Positions 21,007-30,729 of a stretch of 64,000 bases of DNA are shown here, in pieces. A program made the position numbers and the translations under genes. Origin of the DNA: Microbacterium sp. MPKO10 (GTDB lineage: Bacteria; Actinomycetota; Actinomycetes; Actinomycetales; Microbacteriaceae); contig NZ_JAPCHX010000006.1 in the NCBI RefSeq assembly GCF_026107415.2, forward strand, positions 62,001 through 126,000. The letters are read 5' to 3'. A model generated the notes under the pieces. It did not search any database. It was not told where the DNA came from and saw only the letters and a list, made by a program, of their open reading frames with translations. The first letter of the stretch is position 1; every line of letters starts with the position of its first letter.

Positions 21007-22692
21007 TCAGGACTCCAGAAGCGACGCTCGCACCTCTTTGCGCAGCACCTTGCCGATGAGGGACGTAGGAAGCTCGTCCACCTGGACGATGCGCCGGGGT
21101 ACCTTGTACGGCGTGAGGATGCTGCGCGCAAACTCTCTCAGCTCCTCCGGATCGATGGAGGCACCGGGAGCCGGCGTGACAGCGGCGACGACGTCTTCGC
21201 CCGAGTGTTCGCTCGGCAGCCCAACGACGGACGCATCGTCGACGCTTGGGTGTGACCGCAACGCGTTCTCGACCTCGGAGGGGGAGACGTTGAACCCGCC
21301 CGTGATGATCAGCTCCTTCAACCGGTCGACGACGGTGACGAATCCCTCATCGTCGAGAGTGACGATGTCGCCCGTGCGGAACCAGCCGTCGTCCGTGAAC
21401 ACCGCGGCCGTCTCGTCCGGCTTGTCGACGTAGCCGCTGAACACCTGCGGGCCCGAGACGATGAGCTCGCCCTGTTCACCCGCCGGGACGTCCTGCCCCG
21501 GATTCTCCGGATCGACAACACGAATACGAGTGCTGGGAAGCGGCAACCCTACGGTGCCCGCCTTACGTCCGTCAGACACCGGATTGGCCATCAGAACGGG
21601 CGAGCACTCACTCAGTCCGTACCCCTCGACGAGGTAACCGCGCGAGGCTTTTTCCCACGGCTCGACGAGAGTCTGCGACAGCGGCATCGCGCCAGAGATG
21701 CAGATCTCGATGCCGGCGAGGGAGATGCCTTTCGCCGTGGCCGCGTCGAGCAGCCGCTCGGCGATCGGGGGAACGGCGGGGAAGAACGTCGGGGGATGCG
21801 CGCGCATGGCTTTGAGGACGAGCTCCGGGTCGAACTTTGGAAAGAGCACCAGACGTGCTCCCATGCTCATGGCAAAGGTGAGGCACAGGGTGAGCCCATA
21901 GGCGTGGAACATCGGAAGGACGGCGTAGACGACACAGTCTCCGCGAGAAATCGTGGGAACCCAGGCGCGCGCCTGTGCGGCATTCGCGAGCAGATTCTCG
22001 TGGGTGAGAATCGCGCCCTTGGGAGACCCTGTCGTACCGCTGGTGTACTGGATGACGGCGACATCGGCTTCGGTGGGGGCCGGATGATCATCAGCCACGG
22101 GCTCGGATGCTGTGAGCTCCTCCCATCGGATGGTGCCGCTCACGGGTGTCGTCAGAGCACGCCGCGACTCGCGGGCTTTCTTGACAGGCAGGCGGAGCGC
22201 CAGGCGCATCCCTCGAGGGAGCGAGCGGGCGACGTCGACGGAGATCAGTGTGTCGACAGCGACATCGTCCGGGAACGCTTGCACCGTCGTGACAACGTTG
22301 TTCCAGACGATCGCCGTCGTCGCGCCATGATCCTCGAACTGGTGCCGCAGCTCTCGAGCCGTGTACAGCGGATTGTGCTCGACGACGATTGCACCGAGTC
22401 GCAGAACCGCGTAGAACGCGATGATGTGCTGCGGGCAGTTGGGCAGCACGATCGCGACACGGTCACCGTGGGCGACGCCGCGGCGTCGCAGCCCTTCGGC
22501 GACACGGCCGATGGCGTCTTCGAGCTCCGCGTACGTCGTCTCGGCGCCGAAGAACTCGAGTGCGACAGCATCCGGGAACTCTCGCGCCGACTCGGCGACG
22601 AGAGCGCCGAGCGAGCCGGTCTGGTCCTCGATCGTGTGCGGAACATCGGGCGCGTAACTGCTCAGCCATGGGGCATCGTCGTCGTGCTTCAC
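21007..22692 (-). CDS. long-chain fatty-acid--CoA ligase (AMP-forming)
   Basis: A 561-residue ANL-superfamily enzyme activating fatty acids to acyl-CoA through an acyl-AMP. It has the P-loop motif IQYTSGTTGSPKGA, the YGLSECSPV motif, the GWFRTGD hinge region and the C-terminal catalytic lysine context LIGKVLRKEV. Chain-length specificity cannot be read. It is convergent with ligA, with two bases between stop codons, and divergent from gatC. GTG start with a GGTGG-type site. Confidence 0.92.
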   Translation of the reverse strand: MKHDDDAPWLSSYAPDVPHTIEDQTGSLGALVAESAREFPDAVALEFFGAETTYAELEDAIGRVAEGLRRRGVAHGDRVAIVLPNCPQHIIAFYAVLRLGAIVVEHNPLYTARELRHQFEDHGATTAIVWNNVVTTVQAFPDDVAVDTLISVDVARSLPRGMRLALRLPVKKARESRRALTTPVSGTIRWEELTASEPVADDHPAPTEADVAVIQYTSGTTGSPKGAILTHENLLANAAQARAWVPTISRGDCVVYAVLPMFHAYGLTLCLTFAMSMGARLVLFPKFDPELVLKAMRAHPPTFFPAVPPIAERLLDAATAKGISLAGIEICISGAMPLSQTLVEPWEKASRGYLVEGYGLSECSPVLMANPVSDGRKAGTVGLPLPSTRIRVVDPENPGQDVPAGEQGELIVSGPQVFSGYVDKPDETAAVFTDDGWFRTGDIVTLDDEGFVTVVDRLKELIITGGFNVSPSEVENALRSHPSVDDASVVGLPSEHSGEDVVAAVTPAPGASIDPEELREFARSILTPYKVPRRIVQVDELPTSLIGKVLRKEVRASLLES

Positions 22693-22782
22693 CCATCCAC
22701 CTTAACGCCCGTGCGACAGCCACGCCGCGCTCGCCACGGCCTAGAATGGTGAGGAACCCCACGATCCATGTGACGGAGACCT

Positions 22783-23082
22783 ATGTCTGAAATATCCGAG
22801 GAGCAGGTGGCGCACCTCGCGAGCCTCGCTCGAATCGCGCTCACCGACGACGAGATCACGAACCTCGCGTCGGAACTCGACCAGATCGTCAACAGCATCG
22901 CCAAGGTGCAGGAGGTGGCCACAGACGACGTTCCGGCGACGAGCCACCCGATCCCGCTGCGTAACGTCTACCGCCCCGACGTCGTTGGCGACACACTCAC
23001 GCAGGAGCAGGCGCTGCAGAATGCGCCGGATGACGACGGCCAGCGTTTCGTCGTTTCCGCGATTCTGGGGGAGGAGCAGTAG
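22783..23082 (+). CDS. gatC: Asp/Glu-tRNA amidotransferase subunit C
   Basis: Small 99-residue subunit that clamps GatA to GatB. It has the typical start ([20 protein letters not shown]), the [14 protein letters not shown] helix and the conserved proline-rich end [13 protein letters not shown] start with GGAG upstream; TAGAAT about 40 bases before it is a possible -10 box. Its stop overlaps the GTG of gatA by one base, so gatCAB is one operon. GatCAB makes Gln-tRNA(Gln) or Asn-tRNA(Asn) from mischarged precursors. Confidence 0.96.
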   Translation: MSEISEEQVAHLASLARIALTDDEITNLASELDQIVNSIAKVQEVATDDVPATSHPIPLRNVYRPDVVGDTLTQEQALQNAPDDDGQRFVVSAILGEEQ

Positions 23083-24596
23083 TGGGCGAGATCACCGCAC
23101 TGACGGCCGCGGAACTCTCGGAACGACTCGCCACGGGCGAGATCAGCTCGGTCGAGGCGACGCGTGCTCATCTTGACCGCATCTCCGCCGTGGAGGGCGA
23201 CGTTCACGCATTCCTGCACGTGTCGGATCACGCGCTCGATGTCGCCGCAGATATCGACGCGCGGCGCTCCTCCGGGGAAGAGCTCGGCCCGATCGCCGGC
23301 GTGCCGCTCGCCATCAAAGACGTTCTCGTCACAACAGACATGCCCTCGACATCCGGCAGCCGTATTCTCGAGGGCTACATGTCGCCGTTCGACGCCACGA
23401 CCGTCGAACGGTCGCGCGCTGCGGGACTCGTGCCGCTCGGAAAGACGAACATGGACGAATTCGCCATGGGCTCGTCCACGGAGCACTCGGCATTCGGTCC
23501 GACACACAACCCGTGGGATCTGGAGCGCATCCCCGGCGGCTCAGGCGGGGGCTCCGCCGCTGCCGTCGCCGCTTTCGAGGCTCCGCTCGCGCTCGGAAGT
23601 GACACGGGCGGCTCCATCCGTCAGCCCGCGCACGTCACGGGCACCGTCGGAGTGAAGCCGACATACGGTGCGGTGAGCCGCTACGGCGCGATCGCGCTGG
23701 CCTCATCTCTCGACCAGGTCGGGCCGGTCGCGCGCACCGTGCTTGACGCCGGTCTTCTGCAGGATGCCGTTCAAGGACACGACCCGCGCGACTCGACATC
23801 GCTCACCGATGCGTGGCCGTCGATGGCGGATGCCGCTCGGGCCGGCGCCCGCGGCGAGGGCGTGAAGGGGCTGAAGATCGGTGTGATCTCGGACCTGACG
23901 GGTGCGGGCATCCAAGAGGGCGTCTCGACGCGCTTCCGCGAGGCGCTCGACACGCTCGAGGCAAACGGGGCTGAGATCGTCGAGGTCTCGGCACCCCACT
24001 TCGAATACGCCGTCGCCGCCTACTACCTGATTCTGCCGGCCGAGGCCTCATCAAACCTTGCGCGGTTCGACTCGGTGCGTTTCGGGCTCCGCGTCACCCC
24101 GGAATCGGGCGGAACCGTCGAGCAGGTGATGGCGGCATCACGTGAGGCGGGCTTCGGCCCCGAGGTCAAACGACGCATCATCCTCGGCACCTACGCGCTC
24201 AGTGCCGGCTACTACGACGCCTACTACGGCAGCGCCCAGAAAGTTCGCACGCTGATCCAGCGTGACTTTGCGAACGCTTTTTCTCACGTGGACGTGCTGG
24301 CCAGCCCGAGCGCGCCCACGACCGCGTTCCGATTTGGCGAAAAGCTGGACGATCCGATGGCGATGTACCTCAACGACGTCACGACGATTCCCGCCAACCT
24401 GGCGGGTGTGCCCGGCATCAGTGTTCCGGTCGGGCTCGCCCCCGAAGACGGGCTGCCCGTTGGCATCCAGTTCATGGCTCCGGCGCGGGAAGACGCCCGC
24501 CTGTACCAGGTGGGGGCGTCCCTGGAGGCGCTTCTCGAATCCGAGTGGGGGCACACCCTCATGTCACAGGCTCCGCAGCTGGGAGGAAAGCACTGA
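23082..24596 (+). CDS. gatA: Asp/Glu-tRNA amidotransferase subunit A
   Basis: Amidase-signature subunit, 504 residues, that frees ammonia from glutamine for GatB. The Ser-cisSer-Lys triad is visible: Lys in VPLAIKDVL, the Gly/Ser-rich [11 protein letters not shown] segment and the nucleophile region [12 protein letters not shown]. The lid region [19 protein letters not shown] follows. GTG start overlaps the gatC stop and its own stop overlaps the gatB ATG by one base. Confidence 0.97.
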   Translation: MGEITALTAAELSERLATGEISSVEATRAHLDRISAVEGDVHAFLHVSDHALDVAADIDARRSSGEELGPIAGVPLAIKDVLVTTDMPSTSGSRILEGYMSPFDATTVERSRAAGLVPLGKTNMDEFAMGSSTEHSAFGPTHNPWDLERIPGGSGGGSAAAVAAFEAPLALGSDTGGSIRQPAHVTGTVGVKPTYGAVSRYGAIALASSLDQVGPVARTVLDAGLLQDAVQGHDPRDSTSLTDAWPSMADAARAGARGEGVKGLKIGVISDLTGAGIQEGVSTRFREALDTLEANGAEIVEVSAPHFEYAVAAYYLILPAEASSNLARFDSVRFGLRVTPESGGTVEQVMAASREAGFGPEVKRRIILGTYALSAGYYDAYYGSAQKVRTLIQRDFANAFSHVDVLASPSAPTTAFRFGEKLDDPMAMYLNDVTTIPANLAGVPGISVPVGLAPEDGLPVGIQFMAPAREDARLYQVGASLEALLESEWGHTLMSQAPQLGGKH

Positions 24597-26092
24597 TGTC
24601 GACGGCTGAACTGATGGACTTCGACGAGGCTATCGAGAAGTTCGAGCCCGTTCTGGGCTTCGAGGTGCACGTCGAACTCGGCACCGCAACGAAGATGTTC
24701 TCGGCGGCTCCGAACGGCTTCGGCGACGAGCCGAACACGAACGTGTCACCCGTGTGCCTGGGACTTCCCGGCTCACTTCCCGTGGTCAACGAGCAGGCAG
24801 TTCGCTACTCGATTAGCCTGGGGCTCGCCCTCGGCTGCTCGATTGCGGAATCGTCGTCATTTGCACGCAAAAACTACTTCTACCCCGATCTGGCGAAGAA
24901 CTACCAGATCTCACAGTACGACGAGCCGATCGCGTTCGAGGGCGAGGTGGAGGTGGAGCTGTCCGACGGCAGCATCCGTCGCATTCCCATCGAACGCGCG
25001 CACATGGAAGAAGACGCGGGCAAGCTCACGCACGTGGGCACGAGCGGGCGCATCCAGGGTGCTGATCATTCTCTTGTCGACTACAACCGTGCCGGTGTGC
25101 CGCTCGTCGAGATCGTTACGCATCCGATCTTTGGCGCGGGAGCTCTCGCCCCGGAGATTGCGAAGGCGTATGTCGCGACAATTCGAGACATCGTCATCTC
25201 GCTTGGCATCTCCGAGGCACGCATGGAGCGCGGCAACCTGCGCTGCGATGCCAACGTGTCGCTGCGCCCGTGGGGGCAGGAGAAGCTCGGAACCCGCACC
25301 GAGACGAAGAACGTCAACTCGATGCGGTCCGTCGAACGCGCCGTGCGCTACGAGATCCGCCGCCAGGCAGCGATTCTCGAGGCGGGCGGCACGATCACGC
25401 AAGAGACAAGGCACTGGCACGAAGACACAGGAACGACATCGGCGGGCCGCCCCAAGAGCGACGCGGATGATTACCGGTACTTCCCCGAGCCAGACCTGCT
25501 CCCCGTCGTGCCGAGCGCTGAGCTGATCGACGAGCTCAGGGCCGCTCTTCCCGAGCCGCCCGCTGCTCGCAGGCGGCGACTCAAGACGGAGTGGGGATTC
25601 ACCGACCTCGAGTTTCAGGACGTACAGAACGGTGGTCTGGTCTCCGAGGTCGCCGCGACCATCGCCGCCGGTGCATCGCCGGCCGCTGCTCGCAAGTGGT
25701 GGACGGGTGAGATCACGAGACTCGCAAACGCACGTGGTGCTGAGCCTACGTCGCTTGTGGCGCCCGAGAGCGTCGCAGAGCTCACGGCGCTCGTCGACGA
25801 GGGGACGCTCACAGACAAGCTGGCGCGACAAGTGCTGGAAGGCGTGATTGACGGGGAGGGAACTCCCGCTGAGGTTGTTGACACGCGTGGTCTCGCCGTT
25901 GTGTCTGATGACGGGGCGCTCATCGCCGCCATTGATGACGCGCTCGCGGCTCAGCCCGACGTGCTGCAAAAGATCAAGGACGGCAAGGTCCAGGCTGCCG
26001 GTGCCATCATCGGAGCCGTCATGAAGGCGATGCGCGGGCAAGCGGATGCCGCGCGCGTGCGCGAGCTCATTCTGGAACGCGCGACCGAATAG
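24596..26092 (+). CDS. gatB: Asp/Glu-tRNA amidotransferase subunit B
   Basis: The 498-residue subunit that binds and activates the mischarged tRNA. It shows [17 protein letters not shown], the [12 protein letters not shown] segment, [27 protein letters not shown] and a C-terminal YqeY-like tail domain. The start ATG is inside TGATG with the gatA stop, preceded by GGGAGGAAAG. The upstream open frame from 24545 is overlap only. A strong hairpin follows the stop. Confidence 0.97.
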   Translation: MSTAELMDFDEAIEKFEPVLGFEVHVELGTATKMFSAAPNGFGDEPNTNVSPVCLGLPGSLPVVNEQAVRYSISLGLALGCSIAESSSFARKNYFYPDLAKNYQISQYDEPIAFEGEVEVELSDGSIRRIPIERAHMEEDAGKLTHVGTSGRIQGADHSLVDYNRAGVPLVEIVTHPIFGAGALAPEIAKAYVATIRDIVISLGISEARMERGNLRCDANVSLRPWGQEKLGTRTETKNVNSMRSVERAVRYEIRRQAAILEAGGTITQETRHWHEDTGTTSAGRPKSDADDYRYFPEPDLLPVVPSAELIDELRAALPEPPAARRRRLKTEWGFTDLEFQDVQNGGLVSEVAATIAAGASPAAARKWWTGEITRLANARGAEPTSLVAPESVAELTALVDEGTLTDKLARQVLEGVIDGEGTPAEVVDTRGLAVVSDDGALIAAIDDALAAQPDVLQKIKDGKVQAAGAIIGAVMKAMRGQADAARVRELILERATE

Positions 26093-26098
26093 CACGAC

Positions 26099-26145
26099 GT
26101 CGCGTGACGGCATCCTGGCGAAAGGTCTGGATGCCGTCACGCGAC
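26099..26145 (+). terminator. 17-bp perfect hairpin ending gatCAB
   Basis: The arm at 26099-26115 (GTCGCGTGACGGCATCC) and the arm at 26129-26145 are perfect reverse complements around a 13-base loop. The stem begins six bases after the gatB stop. No T-run follows, which is usual for high-GC terminators. The next gene has its own leaderless -10 at 26151. Confidence 0.85.
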
Positions 26146-26162
26146 TGACCTACCATGAAGAC

Positions 26163-26756
26163 ATGCTCGTCGAGGGCACGATTCGCTGGCAGGTCACGGA
26201 AGACTGTCCGTGGGACCTCTTGCTGGCGCTTGCCTTGAGAGACCTCGCCGGGCTCGCGGATGAGTGCTCGCCTGAGATCCCGCTCGGCGTCCCGGGCATC
26301 GGGCGCATCGATACGGCGGGAATTGACAGGGCACAGTTGGCCGCCCAGTGGCGCGGCTGGTGGGCGGGAATCGTGCCGCTCGAGACGCGCCCATTCATCA
26401 CTGAGGTCAGCCCACCGCACTTCGCGACCTTTGATCGGGCACTCGACCTGCAGGAAGCCATGTACCGCGGATACGACCGCGCCATCGAATGGGCGCGTCA
26501 ACGACGTTTCGAGTATCTGTCGGCTGTCGAGAAGCGTGAGCATCCGCTTGCAGACGTCTACGGGCTCGTGCAGCGCCGCCAATTCGAGCTCCGACGCCAG
26601 TCGACGTCGTTCCGTCTCGACCTGGCCATCCTCCCGGTCGCGGAAAAAGGCGCCTGGGTGGAAGCCCCGGACACGATCGTCGTGAGTGAGAGCTTGCGCG
26701 ACGACGCCGACCAGTTCCGAGAATGGCTTTTACCGCTCGTTATCGCCCTGGTCTGA
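26163..26756 (+). CDS. protein of unknown function between gatB and dinB
   Basis: A 197-residue soluble protein that I do not recognise. It is rich in Trp, Arg and Leu, with segments TIRWQVTEDCPWDLLLALALRD near the start, a Trp pair in QWRGWWAGI, and RRQFELRRQSTSFRLDLAILPV near the end. No signal peptide, no metal motif and no repeats. The ATG at 26163 is supported by TACCAT ending six bases before it. The reading frame is open to 26046 inside the gatB tail and terminator, which is not credible coding. It ends 33 bases before dinB; shared transcription is possible. Confidence 0.7.
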   Translation: MLVEGTIRWQVTEDCPWDLLLALALRDLAGLADECSPEIPLGVPGIGRIDTAGIDRAQLAAQWRGWWAGIVPLETRPFITEVSPPHFATFDRALDLQEAMYRGYDRAIEWARQRRFEYLSAVEKREHPLADVYGLVQRRQFELRRQSTSFRLDLAILPVAEKGAWVEAPDTIVVSESLRDDADQFREWLLPLVIALV

Positions 26757-26789
26757 CGCCGTGTCAGCCCGGTGGGGGAGAATGGGATC

Positions 26790-28046
26790 ATGTCACGTCA
26801 AGACGGTCGCGCCCGCCGTGTGTCTTCCGATGACGTCGACGACACCGGCGCCCACATTCTGCACGTCGACCTCGATGCGTTCTTCGCCTCGGTCGAGCTG
26901 CTCGATCGCCCTGACCTGCGCGGTCGGCCCGTGATCGTGGGCGGGCGCGAAGGACGTTCGGTCGTGACGACAGCGACGTATGAGGCTCGGGCCTACGGTG
27001 TCGGTTCCGCGATGCCGATGGCTCGCGCGCTGCAGCTGTGCCCCTCGGCCATCGTGCTTCCCCCTCGCCATGAGCTTTACCGCGAGTATTCCGCGCGGGT
27101 CATGGCGATCTTCGACGAGGTCACCCCACACGTCGAGCGGCTCAGCATCGACGAGGCATTTCTCGATGTGACGGGTGCTCGCCGACTGCTCGGTAGCCCG
27201 GTGACGATCGCCCAGTTGATCAGACAGCGGGTGGAAGACGAGACCGGGCTCACCTGTTCTGTCGGCGCGGCGGCGACGAAGTTCGTGGCCAAGCTCGCCT
27301 CCGGAATGTCGAAGCCCGACGGTCTGCTCGTGGTGCCGCCGGGGCAGACCCAGGAATTTCTGCGCCCTCTCCCAATTCGTGCGCTCGCGGGCGTCGGAGG
27401 AAAGACCGAAGAGGCTCTCTCCCGGCTGGGACTGCGCATCGTCGCCGACGTTGCCGACGTTCCCTTCGCGGCGCTGCGCTCTGCCGTCGGCGAGGCGCAC
27501 GCGGCGCGCCTTCATGAGCTGGCGAACGGACGAGACCCACGTGTGGTCGAGACCGAGCGCGTCGAGAAGAGCGTCGGCCACGAGATCACGTTTCATGAGG
27601 ACGTCACAGACCCGGGCGTCCTCGAACGTGAGCTGCTGCGGCTGAGCGATCGGGTCGGTGCGCGATTGCGCGCCGCAGATGTGACGGCCGGCGGTGTCGC
27701 TTTGAAGCTCCGCTACGGCGATTTCACGACGCTCAGCCGATCGCGCAGGCTGCCCGAGGCGACGAACGTGGCCAGGCGGATCTACGAATCGAGCCGTGAG
27801 CTCTTTCGTGAGCTTCAGGTCGGCGCGCGCCCGGTTCGGCTCATCGGTGTGCGGGCAGAACGGTTGTCGGACGACACTCCGTCGCTCAGCCTGTGGGATC
27901 CCGATGACGAGTGGCGCGACGCCGAGAGTACGGTTGACGCGCTGCGCGGGCGCTTTGGCCTGGATGCTGTCACCACAGCATCTCTTCTGTCGCGGCGTCC
28001 GTCGACGGCAGGAGGAACGCGGCAGCCGGGCCAGGACGCCACCTGA
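26790..28046 (+). CDS. dinB: DNA polymerase IV (Y family)
   Basis: Error-prone translesion polymerase of 418 residues. The catalytic carboxylates are in ILHVDLDAFFASVE (palm) and SIDEAFLDV; the YEARAYGVGSAMPM and GVAA-type SVGAAATKFVAKLAS motifs and the little-finger domain are present. The ATG at 26790 has GGGGGAG upstream; the GTG at 26772 in the same frame is less likely. There is no obvious beta-clamp motif at the C terminus (ends GGTRQPGQDAT). I saw no LexA-type box directly upstream, so SOS control is not shown. Confidence 0.94.
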   Translation: MSRQDGRARRVSSDDVDDTGAHILHVDLDAFFASVELLDRPDLRGRPVIVGGREGRSVVTTATYEARAYGVGSAMPMARALQLCPSAIVLPPRHELYREYSARVMAIFDEVTPHVERLSIDEAFLDVTGARRLLGSPVTIAQLIRQRVEDETGLTCSVGAAATKFVAKLASGMSKPDGLLVVPPGQTQEFLRPLPIRALAGVGGKTEEALSRLGLRIVADVADVPFAALRSAVGEAHAARLHELANGRDPRVVETERVEKSVGHEITFHEDVTDPGVLERELLRLSDRVGARLRAADVTAGGVALKLRYGDFTTLSRSRRLPEATNVARRIYESSRELFRELQVGARPVRLIGVRAERLSDDTPSLSLWDPDDEWRDAESTVDALRGRFGLDAVTTASLLSRRPSTAGGTRQPGQDAT

Positions 28047-28098
28047 GCGTTGGCATTCGTGTCTGGGCATCCGGGCAAATGCGGGGTAGCGTTGACAC

Positions 28099-28455
28099 AT
28101 GGGAAACGTAGCGTTGGATCTCGCAGACAAATTCAAGTCGGTCGGCGTCACGACGGTGTACGGAGAGGTCGTCGACGTCGATGGCGTCAAGATCGTACCG
28201 GTCGCCCTCACCTCGTACGGCTTCGGCGCCGGGGAGGGCGATGCCTCGGGCGACATGAAGGGTGAGAACAGCGCGGGCGCCAAGGGCGGCGGCGGAGGCG
28301 GCGGCGGTATGAGCGTGCCGGTCGGCGCGTACATCCGCACCGGCAGCACCGTGCGGTTTGAGCCCAACCTGATCTCGCTTCTCGCCGTGGGTGTACCGCT
28401 CGTGTGCGTAGCGGGAACCGCGCTTAAGGGGATCATCAGGGCGCTCAAGAAGTAG
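28099..28455 (+). CDS. GerW-family (YtfJ-like) protein
   Basis: A 118-residue protein of the GerW/YtfJ family, known in Bacillus from spore germination but widespread in non-sporing Actinobacteria with no settled role. It has the family pattern VYGEVVDVDGVKIVPVALTS, a flexible Gly-rich loop (eight glycines around residue 70), VPVGAYI and a C-terminal hydrophobic stretch (LLAVGVPLVCVAGTALKG). The start ATG is leaderless: TAGCGT (28087-28092) ends six bases before it. Confidence 0.85.
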   Translation: MGNVALDLADKFKSVGVTTVYGEVVDVDGVKIVPVALTSYGFGAGEGDASGDMKGENSAGAKGGGGGGGGMSVPVGAYIRTGSTVRFEPNLISLLAVGVPLVCVAGTALKGIIRALKK

Positions 28456-28496
28456 CACAGCGCCCCACCAGCCGCTCGAACGGCTACACTTGCACT

Positions 28497-28590
28497 TAAC
28501 ACGGGAGTCCGGTGAGCCGGGCTGAGAGGAAAGTTCTCAACTTTCGACCGTCGAACCTGATCTGGGTCATGCCAGCGCAGGGAGTGACAA
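28497..28590 (+). promoter_or_regulatory. TPP riboswitch (THI element)
   Basis: All conserved parts of the thiamine-pyrophosphate aptamer are present in order: ACACGGGAGTCCGG, GGCTGAGAGG, CGAACCTGATCTGGGTCATG and CAGCGCAGGGAGTG. TACACT at 28485-28490 just before it may be the -10 box. It lies in the leader of a YkoEDC-type transporter, so high TPP should lower uptake of thiamine or its precursor. Confidence 0.96.
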
Positions 28591-28600
28591 TCTCAATACC

Positions 28601-28630
28601 CGTGCCCAATTCAGATTCGAAAGGGGCACG
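28601..28630 (+). promoter_or_regulatory. RBS-masking hairpin of the TPP riboswitch
   Basis: CGTGCCC (28601-28607) is complementary to GGGCACG (28624-28630), seven base pairs. The ribosome site AAGGGG for the GTG at 28634 lies in the 3' arm. This is the expected layout of a translational expression platform. It starts about ten bases after the aptamer. Confidence 0.7.
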
Positions 28631-28633
28631 CTA

Positions 28634-29257
28634 GTGCAGACAACCAATCCATCATCACCGTCATCGACGAAACGCGTCCTGCGGTGGCGCGTCGTCGACA
28701 TCGTTGTGGCCAGCATCATCGGCGTCGCCTCGGGCGTCGTCTTCCTCTTCTGGAATATCGCGTACGGGCCGCTGAGCCTTCCGCTCGCCGTCACGCCGGG
28801 CCTCAGCGCCCTGCTCGGAGGAGGCTGGCTGTTCGCAGGCGTTCTCGGCGGCCTGATCATACGCAAGCCCGGCGCTGCCCTCTTCGCCGAGCTCATCGCC
28901 GCGACCGTCTCGGCGCTCGTGGGCAATCAATGGGGCTTCTCCACACTGATCTGGGGTCTCGTGCAAGGCCTGGGCGCAGAGATCGTCTTCGCGCTCTTTC
29001 TCTATGCCAACTACCGTCTCTACGTCGGACTTCTCGCCGGGTTGGGCGCCGGTCTGGCCATGGCCTTCCTTGACACCACGTTCACGGACTACGCGGTTCT
29101 CGATCCGGCATTCAAGACTGTCTACTACGTCTGCGCTGCCGTGTCTGGCATCGTGATCGCTGGACTGCTCTCCTGGGCGGCGATGCGAGGGCTGGCGTCT
29201 GCTGGGGCGCTGAACCGGTTCTCCGCCGGTCGCGAGGGGCGACGGAAGGCCGCGTGA
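28634..29257 (+). CDS. ykoE: ECF transporter substrate-binding membrane protein, YkoE family
   Basis: A 207-residue membrane protein with about five helices and the YkoE pattern WRVVDIVVASIIGVASGVVF, NIAYGPL, GALLGGG-like GLSALLGGGWLFAG and NQWGFSTLIWGLVQG. YkoE is the S component that binds hydroxymethylpyrimidine or thiamine. It is directly behind a TPP riboswitch and followed by its ATPase and T component, which supports that substrate. GTG start with AAGGGG seven bases upstream, and the stop overlaps the next gene. Confidence 0.92.
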   Translation: MQTTNPSSPSSTKRVLRWRVVDIVVASIIGVASGVVFLFWNIAYGPLSLPLAVTPGLSALLGGGWLFAGVLGGLIIRKPGAALFAELIAATVSALVGNQWGFSTLIWGLVQGLGAEIVFALFLYANYRLYVGLLAGLGAGLAMAFLDTTFTDYAVLDPAFKTVYYVCAAVSGIVIAGLLSWAAMRGLASAGALNRFSAGREGRRKAA

Positions 29258-30729
29258 TGACCGGCGCTCACGTTCACGCGAGCGGCTGGGGGTGGACACA
29301 TGCTGGGCGGACGCGTCCCGCCGTGAGTGGGATCGACCTGTGGATCGACGCGGGGGAGCGCGTGCTGCTGCTCGGCGCCTCCGGTGCCGGAAAATCCACG
29401 CTCCTCCACGGGCTTGCCGGTGTTCTTGGCGGCGATGAGGAGGGCGAGCAAACGGGCACGCTCAGGATCGATGCTCGTAGCCCCGTCGACTCACGCGGCA
29501 CGGTCGGTCTCGTCCTCCAGGATCCTGACAGTCAGATCGTGATGGCACGCGTGGGCGACGACGTCGCGTTCGCCTGCGAGAACCTCGGCGTCCCACGTGA
29601 CGAGATCTGGCGTCGCGTGCACTGGGCCCTGGACGCTGTCGGTCTTGACGTTCCGCTCGACCACCCCACGTCACAACTCTCCGGCGGGCAGGTGCAGAGG
29701 CTCGTTCTCGCTGGGATCCTCGCCATGCGTCCCCGTCTGCTCCTCCTCGACGAGCCCACGGCGAACCTGGACCCGGAGGGCGTACGCGACGTGCGCGATG
29801 TCGTCGATCACGTGGCACGCGAGACAGGCATGACACTCATCATCGTCGAGCACCGGGTCGCCGTGTGGCAAGACGTCGCCTCGCGTGTCGTCGTGCTCGA
29901 GCCCGGAGGCGGCATTCTCGCCGACGGCCCCAGCCGCGAGGTGCTCGCTTCCGAGGGTGCGCGGCTCGCCGAGCGCGGAATCTGGGTGCCCGAGCATCCA
30001 CCCGAGCTTCCCGACAGGACCCCGCGAGAGCCGGGGGAGCCCCTCATGCACGCGGACGGGCTTGTCGTCGGACGCACGCCGTTTGCGCAGAAGGAGCCCG
30101 TCATCGCAGCATCCGACCTGTCGTTCGAACTCCGCGCGGGCTCGACGACCACCGTGCTCGGGCCGAACGGCGCGGGCAAGAGCACACTCGCGCTGACGAT
30201 CGCCGGGCTGCTCCGACCCGTGGCGGGCACACTCGAGGCTGCGCCGCCTCTCGCCGCAGGCGTCGTACCCCAACCGCACCGGTGGAAGTCACGCGAGTTG
30301 CTGACGAGGATCGGCACGGTCTTCCAGCATCCCGAGCATCAATTTCTCACAGGGACGGTGCGCGCCGAGCTGGCTGTGGGGCCACGTGCGCTCCGGCTGA
30401 CGGACGAGGAGGTGACGGCGCGCGTCGATGCGCTCCTCGAGCGATTGCGGCTCGGGCACCTCGCGGACGCGAACCCGTTCACGCTCTCGGGCGGTGAGAA
30501 GCGCAGGCTCTCTGTGGCCACGGTGCTGGCCTCACGCCCGCGGATGCTGGTGCTCGACGAGCCGACATTCGGACAGGATGCCCGGACGTGGCGTGAACTC
30601 GTGCTCCTGCTTCGCGGGCTTGCCGACAACGGCGCGAGTATTGTCGCGGTGACGCACGATGAGCCGTTCGTCGATGCGCTCGCCGAGAACGTCATCCGAT
30701 TGGGCAGCCCGCAGGGGGTGCTTCGATGA
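29257..30729 (+). CDS. ykoD: ECF transporter double ATPase, YkoD-like
   Basis: A fused energy-coupling ATPase of about 490 residues with two ABC domains. Domain one has Walker A GASGAGKST, LSGGQVQR and Walker B LLLLDEPTANLD. Domain two has GPNGAGKST, LSGGEKRRLS and MLVLDEPTFGQD. It energises YkoE with the T component encoded next. The ATG at 29257 overlaps the ykoE stop in TGATG; a GTG at 29254 gives one extra residue and a four-base overlap. Its stop overlaps the following ATG by four bases. Confidence 0.94.
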   Translation: MTGAHVHASGWGWTHAGRTRPAVSGIDLWIDAGERVLLLGASGAGKSTLLHGLAGVLGGDEEGEQTGTLRIDARSPVDSRGTVGLVLQDPDSQIVMARVGDDVAFACENLGVPRDEIWRRVHWALDAVGLDVPLDHPTSQLSGGQVQRLVLAGILAMRPRLLLLDEPTANLDPEGVRDVRDVVDHVARETGMTLIIVEHRVAVWQDVASRVVVLEPGGGILADGPSREVLASEGARLAERGIWVPEHPPELPDRTPREPGEPLMHADGLVVGRTPFAQKEPVIAASDLSFELRAGSTTTVLGPNGAGKSTLALTIAGLLRPVAGTLEAAPPLAAGVVPQPHRWKSRELLTRIGTVFQHPEHQFLTGTVRAELAVGPRALRLTDEEVTARVDALLERLRLGHLADANPFTLSGGEKRRLSVATVLASRPRMLVLDEPTFGQDARTWRELVLLLRGLADNGASIVAVTHDEPFVDALAENVIRLGSPQGVLR

